Numbered from the stretch's first letter, positions 33,653 to 43,343 are shown. The stretch: 64,000 nt of DNA from Trebonia sp963737285 (GCA_963737285.1 CAVTRT010000002.1:1550001-1614000), one strand, 5' to 3'. The notes: generated by a model from the letters alone, not told the origin. Numbers and translations are program-made.

Positions 33653-36024
33653 TCAAGACTTGTCCAGGTACTGCGCGCGCTGATCACCGAGCATCGAGTC
33701 CATGGCCGCCGCGAGTGCCGCGTGCCGCTCCAGCCACGGGTCGCCCTGCACCACCTGTGAGGCCTCCTGCCTAGCCATCGTAATCAGCTCCTCGTCGTGC
33801 AGCAGTTGCAGCAGCTTGAGGCTGGAGAGCCGCCCGGCCTGAGCCGCACCGAGCACGTCCCCTTCCTTGCGCTGCTCAAGGTCAAGCCGTGACAGCCGAA
33901 AGCCATCCGAGGTGGATGCCACGGCATCGAGACGCTCGCGCGCCGGACTTGCTTCCGGTGCCTCAGTGACGAGCAGGCACAGTCCCGGATGCTTGCCACG
34001 CCCCACCCGCCCGCGAAGCTGGTGAAGCTGAGAGACGCCGAACCTGTCGGCGTCCATGATGACCATCACCGTCGAATTGGGCACGTCGACCCCCACCTCG
34101 ATGACGGTCGTGGACACGAGCACGTCCAGCTGTCCCTCCTTGAACGCCGTCATGACCCGGTCCTTCTCGTCCGGGCTAGCCGGCCGTGAAGGACTCCGAG
34201 GCGCAGCCCGGACAAAGGGCCATCCCCCAGTGCGGCGGCCACGTCGAGCACGGCCAGTGGCGGCCTGCGGGGATCCGCCTCGCCGGCTGGCACATCGCCA
34301 TCCACTGCCTGCAGGCCGTCAGCGTCGTCCATGCCGCCCGCCCCCCGGCGCCTGGCCTTGCCGTCAGGCCCCTCAGGCTCTGGCGACCGAGCTGGCCCGC
34401 CAGGGCCTGGCTGTCCGCTGGTTTCCCGCTCACTGAGGTCACCGATGCGCGGGCAGACGACGTATCCCTGCCGTCCCGCCGCGACTTCCTCCAGCATCCT
34501 GTGCCACGCTCGCTCGAGATAGTGAGGCCGCTCCGCCGCCGGCACGACATGCGTGGCGATCGGTGATCGCCCGGCCGGCAGCTCGCCGAGCGTCGAGACC
34601 TCCAGGTCGCCGAACACCGTCATGGCCACGGTCCGGGGGATGGGCGTCGCGGTCATCACTAGCACGTGCGGCCGCGCGGACGCCTTCTCCCGCAGCGCGT
34701 CCCGCTGCTCGACGCCAAACCTGTGCTGCTCGTCGATAACGACCAAGCCGAGGTCAGCGAACTGGACCCGGTCCTCCAGCAGGGCATGCGTGCCGACCAG
34801 TATCCCAGCGTCACCGGTGAACGCGTCGGTCAGCGCGCTGCGCCGCTTGCGGACCCCGGTCGAGCCGGTGAGCAGCGCCACCCGGGTGGCCCGCTCGCCG
34901 CCGCCGAGCTGCCCGCCAGCCGCGAGCGGCCCGAGCATGGCGGTGATCGACCGGTGGTGCTGCTGCGCGAGGACCTCCGTGGGGGCGAGCAGCGCGGCCT
35001 GACCGCCCGCGTCCACCACCTGGAGCATGGCCCGCAGTGCGACGATCGTCTTGCCGGACCCGACCTCCCCTTGCAGCAGCCGGTTCATCGGAGAGGCAGC
35101 GGACAGGTCGCGGGAGATCACCACGCCGACCTCCCGCTGCCCGTCGGTCAAGGTAAACGGCAGGATCTCGTCAAACGCTTCGGCCAGCCCGCCAGGCATC
35201 GGCGGGCGCGGCACCGCCGGCATCGCCGCGGCGGCCAGCCGGCGCTGAGCCAGGGCCGCCTGCAAGATGAACGCCTCATCCCACTTCAGGCGCTTCCTCG
35301 CCGCGTTGATGTCGCTCCAGTCCTGTGGCTGGTGGATGCCCTTCAGCGCGTGATCAAGCGCCGTCAGCCGGTGCGCGGCGCGGACTGGCGCGGGCAGCGG
35401 ATCCTCCGAGACCTCCAGCCTGTCCAGGACGGCGGTGATCGCTCGCTCGATCGTCCAGGAGCTGACCTTCGCGCTCGCCGGGTAGACCGGCAGCAGCCGG
35501 GTCGCGTACTCGGCGGCGATCTCCGCTGCCGTCTGCGCCTCAGCGACGTCCGGCAGCAACTCGTACTCCGGGTGTACCAGCTGCACGTTCCCGCGGAAGA
35601 CCGTCACCGTCCCCGCGAAGAGGCCAACCCGTCCCTCTCGCAGCTCGCGGGCGGCCTTGTAGACACCGCCGAAGAACGTCAGCAGCAACCTCGTCGACCC
35701 ATCGGTGACGATCACCTCCAGGCGCTCCCGGTTCCCCCGGCCGCCGCGTCGCTGCGAGCCTCCAAAGCCACCGTCCGGCAGCCGCACGTGCCGGACCGAG
35801 GCGATCCTCGCCATGACCGTGACGTGATCACGCTCATGCAGCCGGGCCAGTTCGGTGAGCTCGCCCCGGGTGTAGTACCGGCGCGGGTAATGACGCAACA
35901 GGTCACCAACCGTCACGATGCCAAAGGTCTTGCCTAGCTGGTCTTTTGTCGTCGCCGGGATGAGCTTGTCCAGCGGGTCGCTGAGCGTTGCCACACATGG
36001 CAGCATAGAAGCGGCCGGGGACAT
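33653..36024 (-). pseudogene. recG: ATP-dependent DNA helicase RecG, one apparent frameshift
   Basis: The first frame (36024 down to ~34172) contains the wedge/OB domain (LRHYPRRYYTRGELTEL), Walker A (QGEVGSGKT), DEQH (motif II), TATPIPRT (motif III) and LHGRLA. The next frame continues PDEKDRVMTAFKEGQLDVLVST, then the motif RFGVSQLHQLRGRVGRG, to the end at 33653. One missing C in GCCCC at about 34172 explains the change. RecG remodels stalled forks and Holliday junctions. An insert of ~45 residues rich in Gly/Asp/Pro sits between motifs IV and V, just before the shift. Confidence 0.93.
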
Positions 36025-36217
36025 TTCAGCGCCCCCGCGCGGTTCGCGTCATGCTCCACACGCGGGGACGGCCGGGGTTCGCGCCCGGTTCGCACACTGC
36101 CCGCATCTTCAGGTAAGCTACGCGGGCTGCCACATCCGCGTTCTGCAGGGGTCACCATCGCGAGTCCCGCGGATCTGGCGCTGACCGACTTCAGCAATCT
36201 GATCATTGGAGCGAACC

Positions 36218-36403
36218 GTGGCTTCCGTCTGCGACGTATGCGGCAAGGGGCCGGGCTTCGGCAACAACATCTCGCACTCGCACCGCCGCACCCGCCGCCG
36301 CTGGAACCCGAACATCCAGACCGTTCGCGCGGTCATCTCCGGGACGCCGAAGCGTCTCAACGTCTGCACCTCGTGCATCAAGGCTGGCAAGGTCGTCCGC
36401 TAG
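36218..36403 (+). CDS. rpmB: ribosomal protein L28
   Basis: The protein has 61 aa with the GTG start at 36218 (VASVCDVCGKGPGFGNNISH), preceded by GGAG. It is the zinc-type L28, with CDVC and CTSC pairs. It is divergent from recG. A strong terminator follows within 20 nt. Confidence 0.97.
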   Translation: MASVCDVCGKGPGFGNNISHSHRRTRRRWNPNIQTVRAVISGTPKRLNVCTSCIKAGKVVR

Positions 36404-36419
36404 CCAGCGGCCCGATCGC

Positions 36420-36459
36420 GTGATCGACCTCCCGCACCGGAGGGTCGATCACGCTTTTT
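36420..36459 (+). terminator. intrinsic terminator of rpmB
   Basis: The stem GTGATCGAC-CTCC / GGAG-G-GTCGATCAC has one bulged G, a 6-nt loop and the T-run TTTTT at 36455-36459. This is a classical Rho-independent terminator. Confidence 0.88.
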
Positions 36460-36502
36460 GTCATGCCTAGAAGAATCGCGCTTAGAAGAATCGTAACCAA
36501 AC

Positions 36503-36544
36503 GGACGGCCGGGCCGCGCTTCCTTACGCGCGGCCCGGCCGTCC
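36503..36544 (-). terminator. long hairpin terminator of thiL
   Basis: A 17-bp perfect stem (GGACGGCCGGGCCGCGC and its complement) has an 8-nt loop. It lies 32 nt past the thiL stop on the minus strand and is followed there by GTTTGGTTACG. It also faces the rpmB terminator. Confidence 0.75.
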
Positions 36545-36576
36545 TGGGTTTACCGGTGCCGTTTTGCTGCTGCGGA

Positions 36577-37617
36577 CTACCGGAAGTGCTCCCAGCCGAC
36601 CGGTCCCGCGGGCCGGGCGCCGTCCACGGTGACGCCCGAGCCCGCGTGCACTGAGCCGATCACCCGCCACTGCGCCGGCAGTCGCACTGACGCCGGGAAC
36701 GTTGCGGCGAGGACGTGGTCCTCGCCGCCGGTGAGCACCCACGACAGGGCGTCGCAGGGGAGCACCGGGGGATGGCCCGTTATGCGCTGGATATGGAGCG
36801 CGGCTTCGGGAAGCTCATCGCCCACCTCCAGGCTCGCCGTGGCGATGTTGATCGCGACGCCGGAGGCGTCAGCGACGTGGCCCAGGTCGGCCAGCAGGCC
36901 GTCGCTCGTGTCGATCATGGCCGTGGCGCCAAGGCGCGCGGCCGCCAGCCCCGCCGCGTACGGCGGGCGCGGGCGCAGGTGAGCCGCGATGAGGTCCGGG
37001 TAGTCCCGGACCCCGGCGGCCAGCCCTGCTCCCGACAACAACGCAAGCCCCGCCGCCGAGCGCCCCAGCGCTCCCGCGACGGCGACAACATCGCCGGGAC
37101 GCGCGCCTGACCGGCACACGGCGGCAACGCCGATGGGCAGCATCCCCAGTGCCGTAATCGAGACGATGACCGAGCCCGCCCTGGCGGTGTCCCCGCCGAC
37201 CACCCCGGCGCCTGCCCGGTCACACTCGGTCGCCAGCCCGTCCGCGAAGTCAAGGGCCCAGGCCGCGGGGAGGTCCCCGGGCAGGGCCAGCGCGACGAGC
37301 AGCGCGGTGGGCACCGCGCCCATGGCGGCGATGTCCGCGAGGCTGCGCGCCGCGGCCTTGACCCCTACATCGAAGGCAGCCGACCAATCGCGCCGGAAGT
37401 GCCGCCCCTCCAGCAGGAAGTCCACCGCCGCGACGACGTTGCCCTCCGGCGTGGCCAGGACCGCCGAGTCATCACCGATGCCCACCATGGCCAGCGGAGC
37501 CGACGGGAACCGGGATGCCATCGCCGCGATCAGCCCGAATTCACCGATGCTCGCCAGCGACCCAGCAGACCGTGGCGACCCAGCGGGGTCATCCGGTCCC
37601 TTCACAGGCGCCTCCAA
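36577..37617 (-). CDS. thiL: thiamine-monophosphate kinase
   Basis: The protein has 346 aa. It has the ThiL/PurM-like fold with GIGDDSAVL (usually GIGDDAAVL), VDFLLEGRHFRRDWS, VGGDTARAG, MIDTSDGLLADL and GGEDHVLAATFP. It phosphorylates thiamine monophosphate to thiamine diphosphate. No TPP riboswitch is seen upstream. It is divergent from the Lrp-domain gene. Confidence 0.95.
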   Translation of the reverse strand: MEAPVKGPDDPAGSPRSAGSLASIGEFGLIAAMASRFPSAPLAMVGIGDDSAVLATPEGNVVAAVDFLLEGRHFRRDWSAAFDVGVKAAARSLADIAAMGAVPTALLVALALPGDLPAAWALDFADGLATECDRAGAGVVGGDTARAGSVIVSITALGMLPIGVAAVCRSGARPGDVVAVAGALGRSAAGLALLSGAGLAAGVRDYPDLIAAHLRPRPPYAAGLAAARLGATAMIDTSDGLLADLGHVADASGVAINIATASLEVGDELPEAALHIQRITGHPPVLPCDALSWVLTGGEDHVLAATFPASVRLPAQWRVIGSVHAGSGVTVDGARPAGPVGWEHFR

Positions 37618-37767
37618 ACATCAGCCCGGATCTGCCACCGGTTGCGGCCACCGGGAGCGATTCGGCCATGTGCCAGTTCACTGCCCCCAGTCCTGCCGAA
37701 TTACCCTCGTTACGGTACCGTGGCACACCAGGAGGCAGTTGACCTAGTCTGCCCCTAGGAGGACGCC

Positions 37768-38001
37768 ATGGTGCAGGCTTACATCCTCGTTCAGACCGAG
37801 GTCGGCAAAACCGCCGACGTGGTCCGGGAGATCGCGGAGATCACCGGGGTCACGCAGGCGGAGGGTGTGACCGGCCCCTACGACGTCATCGTGCGGGCGG
37901 GTTCAGACAACTGGGATGACCTCAGCAAGCTGGTGGCAACCCAGATCCAGAGGGTGACCGGGATCACCCGGACTCTTACCTGCCCCGTCGTGCACATCTA
38001 G
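37768..38001 (+). CDS. stand-alone Lrp/AsnC ligand-binding (RAM) domain protein
   Basis: The protein has 77 aa with AGGAGG before the ATG. The whole product is one RAM domain (MVQAYILVQTEVGKTADVV, then GPYDVIVRAG) without a DNA-binding helix-turn-helix. Such proteins form decameric or octameric rings that bind amino acids. In actinomycetes this gene lies beside thiL; its target is unknown. Confidence 0.92.
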   Translation: MVQAYILVQTEVGKTADVVREIAEITGVTQAEGVTGPYDVIVRAGSDNWDDLSKLVATQIQRVTGITRTLTCPVVHI

Positions 38002-38026
38002 CTCGCGGCCACGTGAGCTAGATGTG
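37993..38026. terminator. bidirectional terminator overlapping the Lrp gene stop
   Basis: A 12-bp perfect stem (CACATCTAGCTC / GAGCTAGATGTG) has a 10-nt loop. The left arm contains the last codons and the TAG stop of the Lrp-domain gene. On the other side it lies 27 nt beyond the cofC stop, so it can end both converging transcripts. Confidence 0.6.
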
Positions 38027-38052
38027 TCCGCGTGAACCCACGTGAGGCGGCC

Positions 38053-38733
38053 CTAGGCCACGTCGAGCAGTTCACCCGCGACGGCCATGGTTCGCGTGCC
38101 GGCCCCCAGGGTTACCGCCGTGCGCAGGTCTTCCGGCGTGTCAACGTCTCGCCGTAGTCCCGCTATGCCCTCAAGCAGCAGTTCGCAGACCCCTCCAGCC
38201 GCGTGCCGCCGCCGCGACGCCCCGCCGAACATCGGTTGGAAGACGGCACCGGGCGCCGCCGCGTACAACGTGGTGCCGATGCCCTGCTCGTCAGCGACGA
38301 AGGCGGCACCGCCGGCCACCGCGGCGGCGGCCCGCAGGGCACGGCTCAGCTCCGCTGGGCGCAGCGCTGGCAGGTCAGCGGACAGCGCGGCGATCCCGTT
38401 CCCCGGCCACCGGCGCATGGCGACCCGGGCGCCGTGCGCAAGGGCGGCGTTCAGCCCGTCCTCCAGCTCCCCACGAGGCGCGTCCCTGCCAGCAGGCGGG
38501 CCATCGTCGGCTACCACCGCGACGCCGAGGGGGGCGAGGAACCCCTCCACGACCTCGTCGGAGGTCACGACGAGTACCTGGCCGACTTCGGGGCAGCTGA
38601 GCACCGCGCAGACAGTGTCGGCGGCCATGGCCAGCGCCAGTTCTGGGCGGCGTGAACCGGCCAGCGCCCCGAGCCTGGACTTGGCGCGGGCTAGTACCTT
38701 GACAGGGATTACTACTGTCCACGTCACGGTCAT
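38053..38733 (-). CDS. cofC: 2-phospho-L-lactate/PEP guanylyltransferase CofC (FbiD)
   Basis: The protein has 226 aa from the ATG at 38733 (MTVTWTVVIPVKVLARAKSR); an upstream GTG at 38751 is possible. It has the nucleotidyltransferase fold with VIPVK-x-L-x-x-AKSRL at the N-terminus and ALSADLPALRPAEL (metal-binding Asp) in the middle. It activates phosphoenolpyruvate or phospholactate with GTP for coenzyme F420 synthesis. It is divergent from plsC. Confidence 0.9.
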   Translation of the reverse strand: MTVTWTVVIPVKVLARAKSRLGALAGSRRPELALAMAADTVCAVLSCPEVGQVLVVTSDEVVEGFLAPLGVAVVADDGPPAGRDAPRGELEDGLNAALAHGARVAMRRWPGNGIAALSADLPALRPAELSRALRAAAAVAGGAAFVADEQGIGTTLYAAAPGAVFQPMFGGASRRRHAAGGVCELLLEGIAGLRRDVDTPEDLRTAVTLGAGTRTMAVAGELLDVA

Positions 38734-38798
38734 GCAGGTGACCACCAACACATCACGGAGACGAACATGGCCCTACGCCCCCGACACAGGCTTGCCAG

Positions 38799-39569
38799 AT
38801 GACCAAGGGTTACTCGCCCGCTTGGCGGCTGCTCTCCGTCATCGTCCTGCGTCCCCTGATCGGGATCATGATCAGGAACAAGTGGCAGGGCACGGAGAAC
38901 ATTCCCCGGACAGGCCCGGTCATCTTCGCCCCCAACCACATGTCCTACGTGGACTGGGGAACGGACGCCCTGTTCTTCCAAGCGAACGGCCGTTACCCGA
39001 CGTTCATGATCAAGGCATCGGCGTTCAAGGTCAAGTTCATCGGCCCGTTTCTCTACAAGGCAGGGCAGTTGCCGGTCCACCGGGGCCGGGCGGACGCCGG
39101 GCTCGTGCTGAAGCAGGCCGAGGAGGCTCTGAAGAATGGTGCGGCGGTAATCGTCTACCCGGAGGGGACCGCGACCCGCGATCCGGCCCTGTGGCCGATG
39201 GTCGCCAAGACCGGCGTCGCCCGGCTGGCGCTCAAGACCGGCACCCCGGTGATCCCTGTCGCCCGCTGGGGCACTCACGACATCCTCCCCTACGGCGCCA
39301 CGAAGCCGAAGTTCTTTCCACGCAAGACCGTACGCACGGTAGCCGGCCCTCCGGTCGACCTGTCCAAGTGGGCCGGTAGCCGCCTGACGGCGACCGCGCT
39401 GCGCGAGGCGACCGCCGCGATCATGGCGGACGTCACCGCCCTCGTCGCCCAGTTGCGTGACGAGGAGCCACCCGCCCTACCTTATGACTCAGACCGCATT
39501 TCCAGAACGGTCCCATCCGCATCTCCCACCCCGCTGCCCAGCGGCGACGGTGAGGCCGACCGCGAGTGA
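38799..39569 (+). CDS. plsC: 1-acyl-sn-glycerol-3-phosphate acyltransferase
   Basis: The protein has 256 aa. It has the acyltransferase motif NHMSYVDW (NHx4D), the substrate motif YPEGTATRD, and VIPVARWGTHDIL later. The N-terminal ~25 residues are hydrophobic and basic, giving membrane association. It makes phosphatidic acid. It overlaps gpsA by 4 nt, and the two supply successive steps of phospholipid synthesis. Confidence 0.93.
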   Translation: MTKGYSPAWRLLSVIVLRPLIGIMIRNKWQGTENIPRTGPVIFAPNHMSYVDWGTDALFFQANGRYPTFMIKASAFKVKFIGPFLYKAGQLPVHRGRADAGLVLKQAEEALKNGAAVIVYPEGTATRDPALWPMVAKTGVARLALKTGTPVIPVARWGTHDILPYGATKPKFFPRKTVRTVAGPPVDLSKWAGSRLTATALREATAAIMADVTALVAQLRDEEPPALPYDSDRISRTVPSASPTPLPSGDGEADRE

Positions 39570-40585
39570 AGGCAACCGTCATGGGGGCTGGGTCGTGGGG
39601 TACGACGTTCGCCCAGGTGCTCTGCGATGCCGGGACCCCCACCACGGTCTGGGCACGAGACCCGGCCGTCGTCCGCGCGGTCAACTCCGCGCACGAGAAC
39701 CCGCGTTACCTGCCAGGGATCTCGCTGCCCGCGTCCATGACCGCGGAATCAGACCCGGGGACGGCGCTGTCCGGTGCCGACCTCGTGGTGCTCGCGGTGC
39801 CCGCCCAGACGCTTCGGGCCTCGCTCGCGGCGTGGGAGTCCGCGATCCCCGCGCAGGCCTTGCTCGTCAGCCTCATGAAGGGCATTGAGCGCGGCTCCTG
39901 CAAGCGGATGAGCGAGGTCATCATGGAGGCCCTGGACGTGCCGTCGTCGCGGGTCGCGGTGGTCTCCGGCCCAAACCTGGCCCGCGAGATCGCCGAGCGT
40001 CAGATCGCCGCGACCGTCGTCGCGTGCGCCGACGAGGCCGCCGCGAGGCTCTTGCAGAAGGCGTGTCACGCGCCCTACTTCCGGCCGTACTGGAACACCG
40101 ATGTCACCGGTTGCGAGCTTGGCGGGACGGTGAAGAACGTCATCGCCCTGGCCGTCGGCATCGCCATCGCCCTTGGACAGGGCGACAATACCAAGGCGAC
40201 GCTCATCACCCGGGGACTGGCCGAGATGGCCCGGCTCGGCAACGCCATGGGCGCCGATCCGCGAACGTTCGCAGGGCTGGCAGGGCTAGGCGACCTGGTG
40301 GCCACGTGCAGTTCCCCGCTGTCGCGGAACCGGAGCTTCGGCCAGCTTCTCGGGCAGGGCATGACGACCGAGCAGGCTAGGGCCGCGACCACCCAGACCG
40401 CCGAGGGGGTCACATCCTATGCCCCAGTGCTGGAACTGGCCCGCAAGCACGCTGTCGAGATGCCGATTACGGAGGTAGTCGCGGCAGTCATTGCGGGCAA
40501 GCTGCCGGTCAGCGAGGTCGCGACGGTGCTAGCGTCACGTTCAGCCAAACCAGAATGGTATGGACCCGAAGCATACGGATCGTGA
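39566..40585 (+). CDS. gpsA: glycerol-3-phosphate dehydrogenase [NAD(P)+]
   Basis: The protein has 339 aa, and the GTG start overlaps the plsC stop (GTGA). It has the Rossmann motif VMGAGSWGTTFA, SLMKGIERG, VSGPNLAREIA and the catalytic Lys in LGGTVKNVIALAVGIA; GLGDLVATCSSPLSRN marks the C-terminal domain. It reduces dihydroxyacetone phosphate to glycerol 3-phosphate for lipid synthesis. Confidence 0.97.
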   Translation: MKATVMGAGSWGTTFAQVLCDAGTPTTVWARDPAVVRAVNSAHENPRYLPGISLPASMTAESDPGTALSGADLVVLAVPAQTLRASLAAWESAIPAQALLVSLMKGIERGSCKRMSEVIMEALDVPSSRVAVVSGPNLAREIAERQIAATVVACADEAAARLLQKACHAPYFRPYWNTDVTGCELGGTVKNVIALAVGIAIALGQGDNTKATLITRGLAEMARLGNAMGADPRTFAGLAGLGDLVATCSSPLSRNRSFGQLLGQGMTTEQARAATTQTAEGVTSYAPVLELARKHAVEMPITEVVAAVIAGKLPVSEVATVLASRSAKPEWYGPEAYGS

Positions 40586-40602
40586 GCCGTGGAGGCTAAG
40601 CG

Positions 40603-41829
40603 GTGGAGATAGCTCGACGGCAGCTAGGCGAGAACACTCGGGCCGTGCACCTGCCACCGCCTCCCGGGACAGTGCAGCGCCCGGTGGGCACGCCGATACA
40701 CCGGACGGCGGCGTTTGCGTTCGGCAGCGCCGGTGAGCACTCGGCCGTACTAGGCGACCAGATGCCCGGCTACAGCTATAGCCGGATCGACAACCCGACC
40801 GTAGACGCGTTCGCCCGAGCCGTCGCCGCGCTGGAGGGCACGAATCTCTCGCGGTGGCCAGCCGCGCAAGCGTTCGCGTCCGGCATGGCGGCCATCTCGG
40901 GAGTGTTCTGGACGTTCCTGCGAGCAGGCGCGCATGTCGTCTGCTCCTCAGCGGTGTGCGGGGGCACGTACAGCCTGCTGCGCACCGTGCTGACCCGGTT
41001 CGGGGTGGAGACGGACTTCGTGGACATAACCAACCTCGATGCGGTCCGTGCGGCGATACGCCCGACGACCAGGCTCGTGTACGCGGAGACGATCGCGAAC
41101 CCCACGACCGCCATCCCCGACCTGCGCAAGCTGGCGGAGATCACGCGCGACCGGGGCGCGCTGCTCGTCGTGGACTCCACGCTGGCGCCACCTGTTATCT
41201 GCCGCCCGCTGGAACACGGCGCGGATCTCGTCATCCACTCGGCCACTAAGTACCTCGGCGGCCACAGCGACGTAACCGGCGGCGTGGTGACTGGGGAGAT
41301 CGATCTGATCAGCCAGATCCGAGCGGTCCGCGTCAACACTGGCGGGTCGCTGTCACCGGATGACGCGTTCCTGCTCCGCCGGGGCATCGAGACGCTCCCG
41401 ATCCGGGTCCGCAGGCAGTGCTCGACGGCCGCTGTGTTCGCCGCGACGCTGGCCAGGCACCCGGCTGTCCTTCGGGTGGACTACCCGGGGCTGGGCACCC
41501 ACTCGCAGCACGAGCTGGCACGGCGGCTGTTCGACGCTGGACCGGAAGGCGTCCGGTTCGGCGCGGTGGTGACCGTGACCCCGTTCGGCGGCCGGCCTGC
41601 CGGCATGGCACTGGTGGACAAGCTGCGGCTCGCCGCCGTGGCGACCTCGCTGGGCGGCACGCACACCGTGGTCTCCCATGTCGCATCCACGACCCATCGC
41701 CAGCTTGATGAGCGGGCGCTGGCCGCCGCCGGGATCGACTCCGGCGCGGTTCGGTTCTCCATTGGGCTGGAGGACGCCGAGGACCTCATCTCCGACGCCT
41801 ACGTCGCCCTGGAATCTCTCGGCCGCTAG
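40603..41829 (+). CDS. Cys/Met metabolism PLP-dependent enzyme (cystathionine gamma-synthase/lyase family)
   Basis: The protein has 408 aa from the GTG at 40603. It has the family layout YSYSRIDNPTVDAF near residue 63, FASGMAAISG, YAETIANPT, VDSTLAPPV and the PLP lysine in HSATKYLGGHSDVTGG (about residue 219). The end SIGLEDAEDLISD is typical. The substrate (cystathionine, O-acetyl- or O-succinylhomoserine) cannot be settled by sequence alone. It is 17 nt after gpsA and probably co-transcribed. Confidence 0.9.
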   Translation: MEIARRQLGENTRAVHLPPPPGTVQRPVGTPIHRTAAFAFGSAGEHSAVLGDQMPGYSYSRIDNPTVDAFARAVAALEGTNLSRWPAAQAFASGMAAISGVFWTFLRAGAHVVCSSAVCGGTYSLLRTVLTRFGVETDFVDITNLDAVRAAIRPTTRLVYAETIANPTTAIPDLRKLAEITRDRGALLVVDSTLAPPVICRPLEHGADLVIHSATKYLGGHSDVTGGVVTGEIDLISQIRAVRVNTGGSLSPDDAFLLRRGIETLPIRVRRQCSTAAVFAATLARHPAVLRVDYPGLGTHSQHELARRLFDAGPEGVRFGAVVTVTPFGGRPAGMALVDKLRLAAVATSLGGTHTVVSHVASTTHRQLDERALAAAGIDSGAVRFSIGLEDAEDLISDAYVALESLGR

Positions 41830-41886
41830 CTGCGGCGGAGCGCGAACGCTTCGGCTGATGTCTGGCTAGCCCCTTGCCGCGAGGCC

Positions 41887-42486
41887 TCAGGGAGAGGACC
41901 GCTTCGCCGGTTTTATCTTCCCGGGTGCCTTCGCGGGATCCAGCATGGGGATGGTGCCGCTGACGAACGCGTGCTCAATGCTGAACAGCTCCATCTGCGG
42001 CGTCATCCGGGTTCTCGCGGGAAGGCCTGAGCCGCCTAGGGCTAGGGCTGCCGCCCCGATCCCTAGGGTCAGCACGAGCGACAGTGCTCCCATGGCCAGA
42101 TACCGGCCGCGCTTGCGGCGCGGCCAGGCTCCAGCTGGGGAACCCGAGGCGGGACGGGAGCGGAAGGTCCATTCGGCAAAATCGCTACGGCCAGGACCCG
42201 GCCGGCCCGGGTAGGTACGGAAGTCCGGGCGTGGTCCCCTCATCCCGGTCGGCCGCCGGGCAGGCACCGGGCCACCTGGCCCGGCCATGGCGAGCAACCG
42301 CCTGGTCAGCTCCGCACTGGGCCGGGTGGCAGCCAGGCTGCGCAGTTCGCGCTTGAGGAGCCGCAGCGCGGCGGCCTCCGCCCGGCACTGCTCGCACGCT
42401 GCGAGGTGCGCGTTCACCCGGTCCAGTTCGGTACCTGTCAGCTCACCGTCCACCAACGCGGACAGCTGCTCATTGAGGTGGCTCAC
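41887..42486 (-). CDS. zinc-binding anti-sigma factor (RseA-like)
   Basis: The protein has 199 aa from the GTG at 42486, which overlaps the sigma stop (GTGA). The N-terminus has the ZAS/zf-HC2 signature H-x3-C-x2-C (HLAACEQC, residues ~27-34) after ELSALVDGELTG-type helices. A Pro/Arg-rich linker leads to one membrane segment (about 130-152) and a short external tail. It should hold the adjacent ECF sigma factor inactive, as Rv1222 does for SigE. Confidence 0.92.
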   Translation of the reverse strand: MSHLNEQLSALVDGELTGTELDRVNAHLAACEQCRAEAAALRLLKRELRSLAATRPSAELTRRLLAMAGPGGPVPARRPTGMRGPRPDFRTYPGRPGPGRSDFAEWTFRSRPASGSPAGAWPRRKRGRYLAMGALSLVLTLGIGAAALALGGSGLPARTRMTPQMELFSIEHAFVSGTIPMLDPAKAPGKIKPAKRSSP

Positions 42487-43259
42487 GACTCGCCCCCCGT
42501 CCCGTGACCCGCCTTGCCATGCGACGGCTCACGGTGCGCGAGGGCAGCCCTCAGCTGGGCACGACCGCGATGGATGCGGCTGCGCACCGTTCCGATCTTC
42601 ACGCCGAGCGTCGCCGCGATCTCCTCATAGGAGAAGCCCTCGATGTCGCAGAGCACGACCGCCGCGCGGTAGTCCGGTGGCAGCGACTTGATGGCGGCCT
42701 GGACGTCGCCATCAAAGTGCCGGTCATCGAACGCCTGCGCCGGGCTCTGCTCACTGCCCGGCACCTTCTGCTCGACCTCGGCGCCGAGGCCCTCGAAGCG
42801 GATTCGCTGACGGCGCCGCACACCGTCAAGGAAAAGGTTCGTAGTGATGCGGTGCAGCCAGCCCTCGAACGTCCCCGGCGTGTAGCTGGACAGGGAACGG
42901 AAGACGCGGAAGAAGACCTCCTGAGTGAGGTCCTCGGCATCGTAGGAGTTCCCTGTGAGCCGGTAGGCCAGCCGGTACACCCGAGCGGAATGCATCCGCA
43001 CGATCTCCTCCCAGCTGGGCAGCTCCCAGGTGGCCTGCAGCGGCACCACGGTGTGGGCACCCGCCCCGTTGGGCATTGCCGCGCGCGGCGACACGGCATC
43101 AGGCAGTGCTGGATCTCCAGGCAGTGCTTGCTGCGGGAGCACTGCCGACTCCGGCCCGTTTACATCAGAAGCTGTCGGTACAGGGTCGTCTGGCTCGGGT
43201 CCCAAGGCCCCCTCCACCCGATCGCCCACCGCGTCAGGCATCGCGGCGATCATGACCAT
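42483..43259 (-). CDS. sigE: ECF sigma factor, SigE type
   Basis: The protein has 258 aa. An unusual N-terminal extension (residues 1-78, Pro/Ala/Asp-rich) precedes region 2 (VYRLAYRLTGNSYDAEDLTQEVF, in two parts) and region 4 (LPPDYRAAVVLCDIEGFSYEE, in two parts, then TLGVKIGTVRSRIHRGR). Overlap with the anti-sigma gene and the divergent methyltransferase reproduces the Mycobacterium Rv1220c-sigE-Rv1222 layout. This group responds to envelope stress. An ECF-type promoter upstream suggests positive autoregulation. Confidence 0.94.
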   Translation of the reverse strand: MVMIAAMPDAVGDRVEGALGPEPDDPVPTASDVNGPESAVLPQQALPGDPALPDAVSPRAAMPNGAGAHTVVPLQATWELPSWEEIVRMHSARVYRLAYRLTGNSYDAEDLTQEVFFRVFRSLSSYTPGTFEGWLHRITTNLFLDGVRRRQRIRFEGLGAEVEQKVPGSEQSPAQAFDDRHFDGDVQAAIKSLPPDYRAAVVLCDIEGFSYEEIAATLGVKIGTVRSRIHRGRAQLRAALAHREPSHGKAGHGTGGES

Positions 43260-43315
43260 GGTGCATCGTTTTCTTCCGTTATGCCAACCACAACCGGGAC
43301 TCGCTCACGAGACAA

Positions 43316-43343
43316 CTAACGAACCAGGTGTGCCCGGAGTTCC
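43316..43343 (-). promoter_or_regulatory. ECF-type promoter upstream of sigE
   Basis: On the minus strand GGAAC (43343-43339), 17 nt and CGTTAG (43321-43316) match the GGAAC-n16/17-CGTT consensus of SigE-group sigma factors. It lies 57 nt upstream of the sigE ATG. This supports autoregulation of sigE. Confidence 0.6.

Noticed and set aside
34666..35937. 423-codon plus-strand frame opposite recG
   Set aside because: Low-complexity Arg/Gln/Pro translation without family resemblance; recG is certain on the other strand.
36468..36495. Direct repeat TAGAAGAATCG (two copies)
   Set aside because: Short and isolated between two terminators; probably chance or slippage without function.
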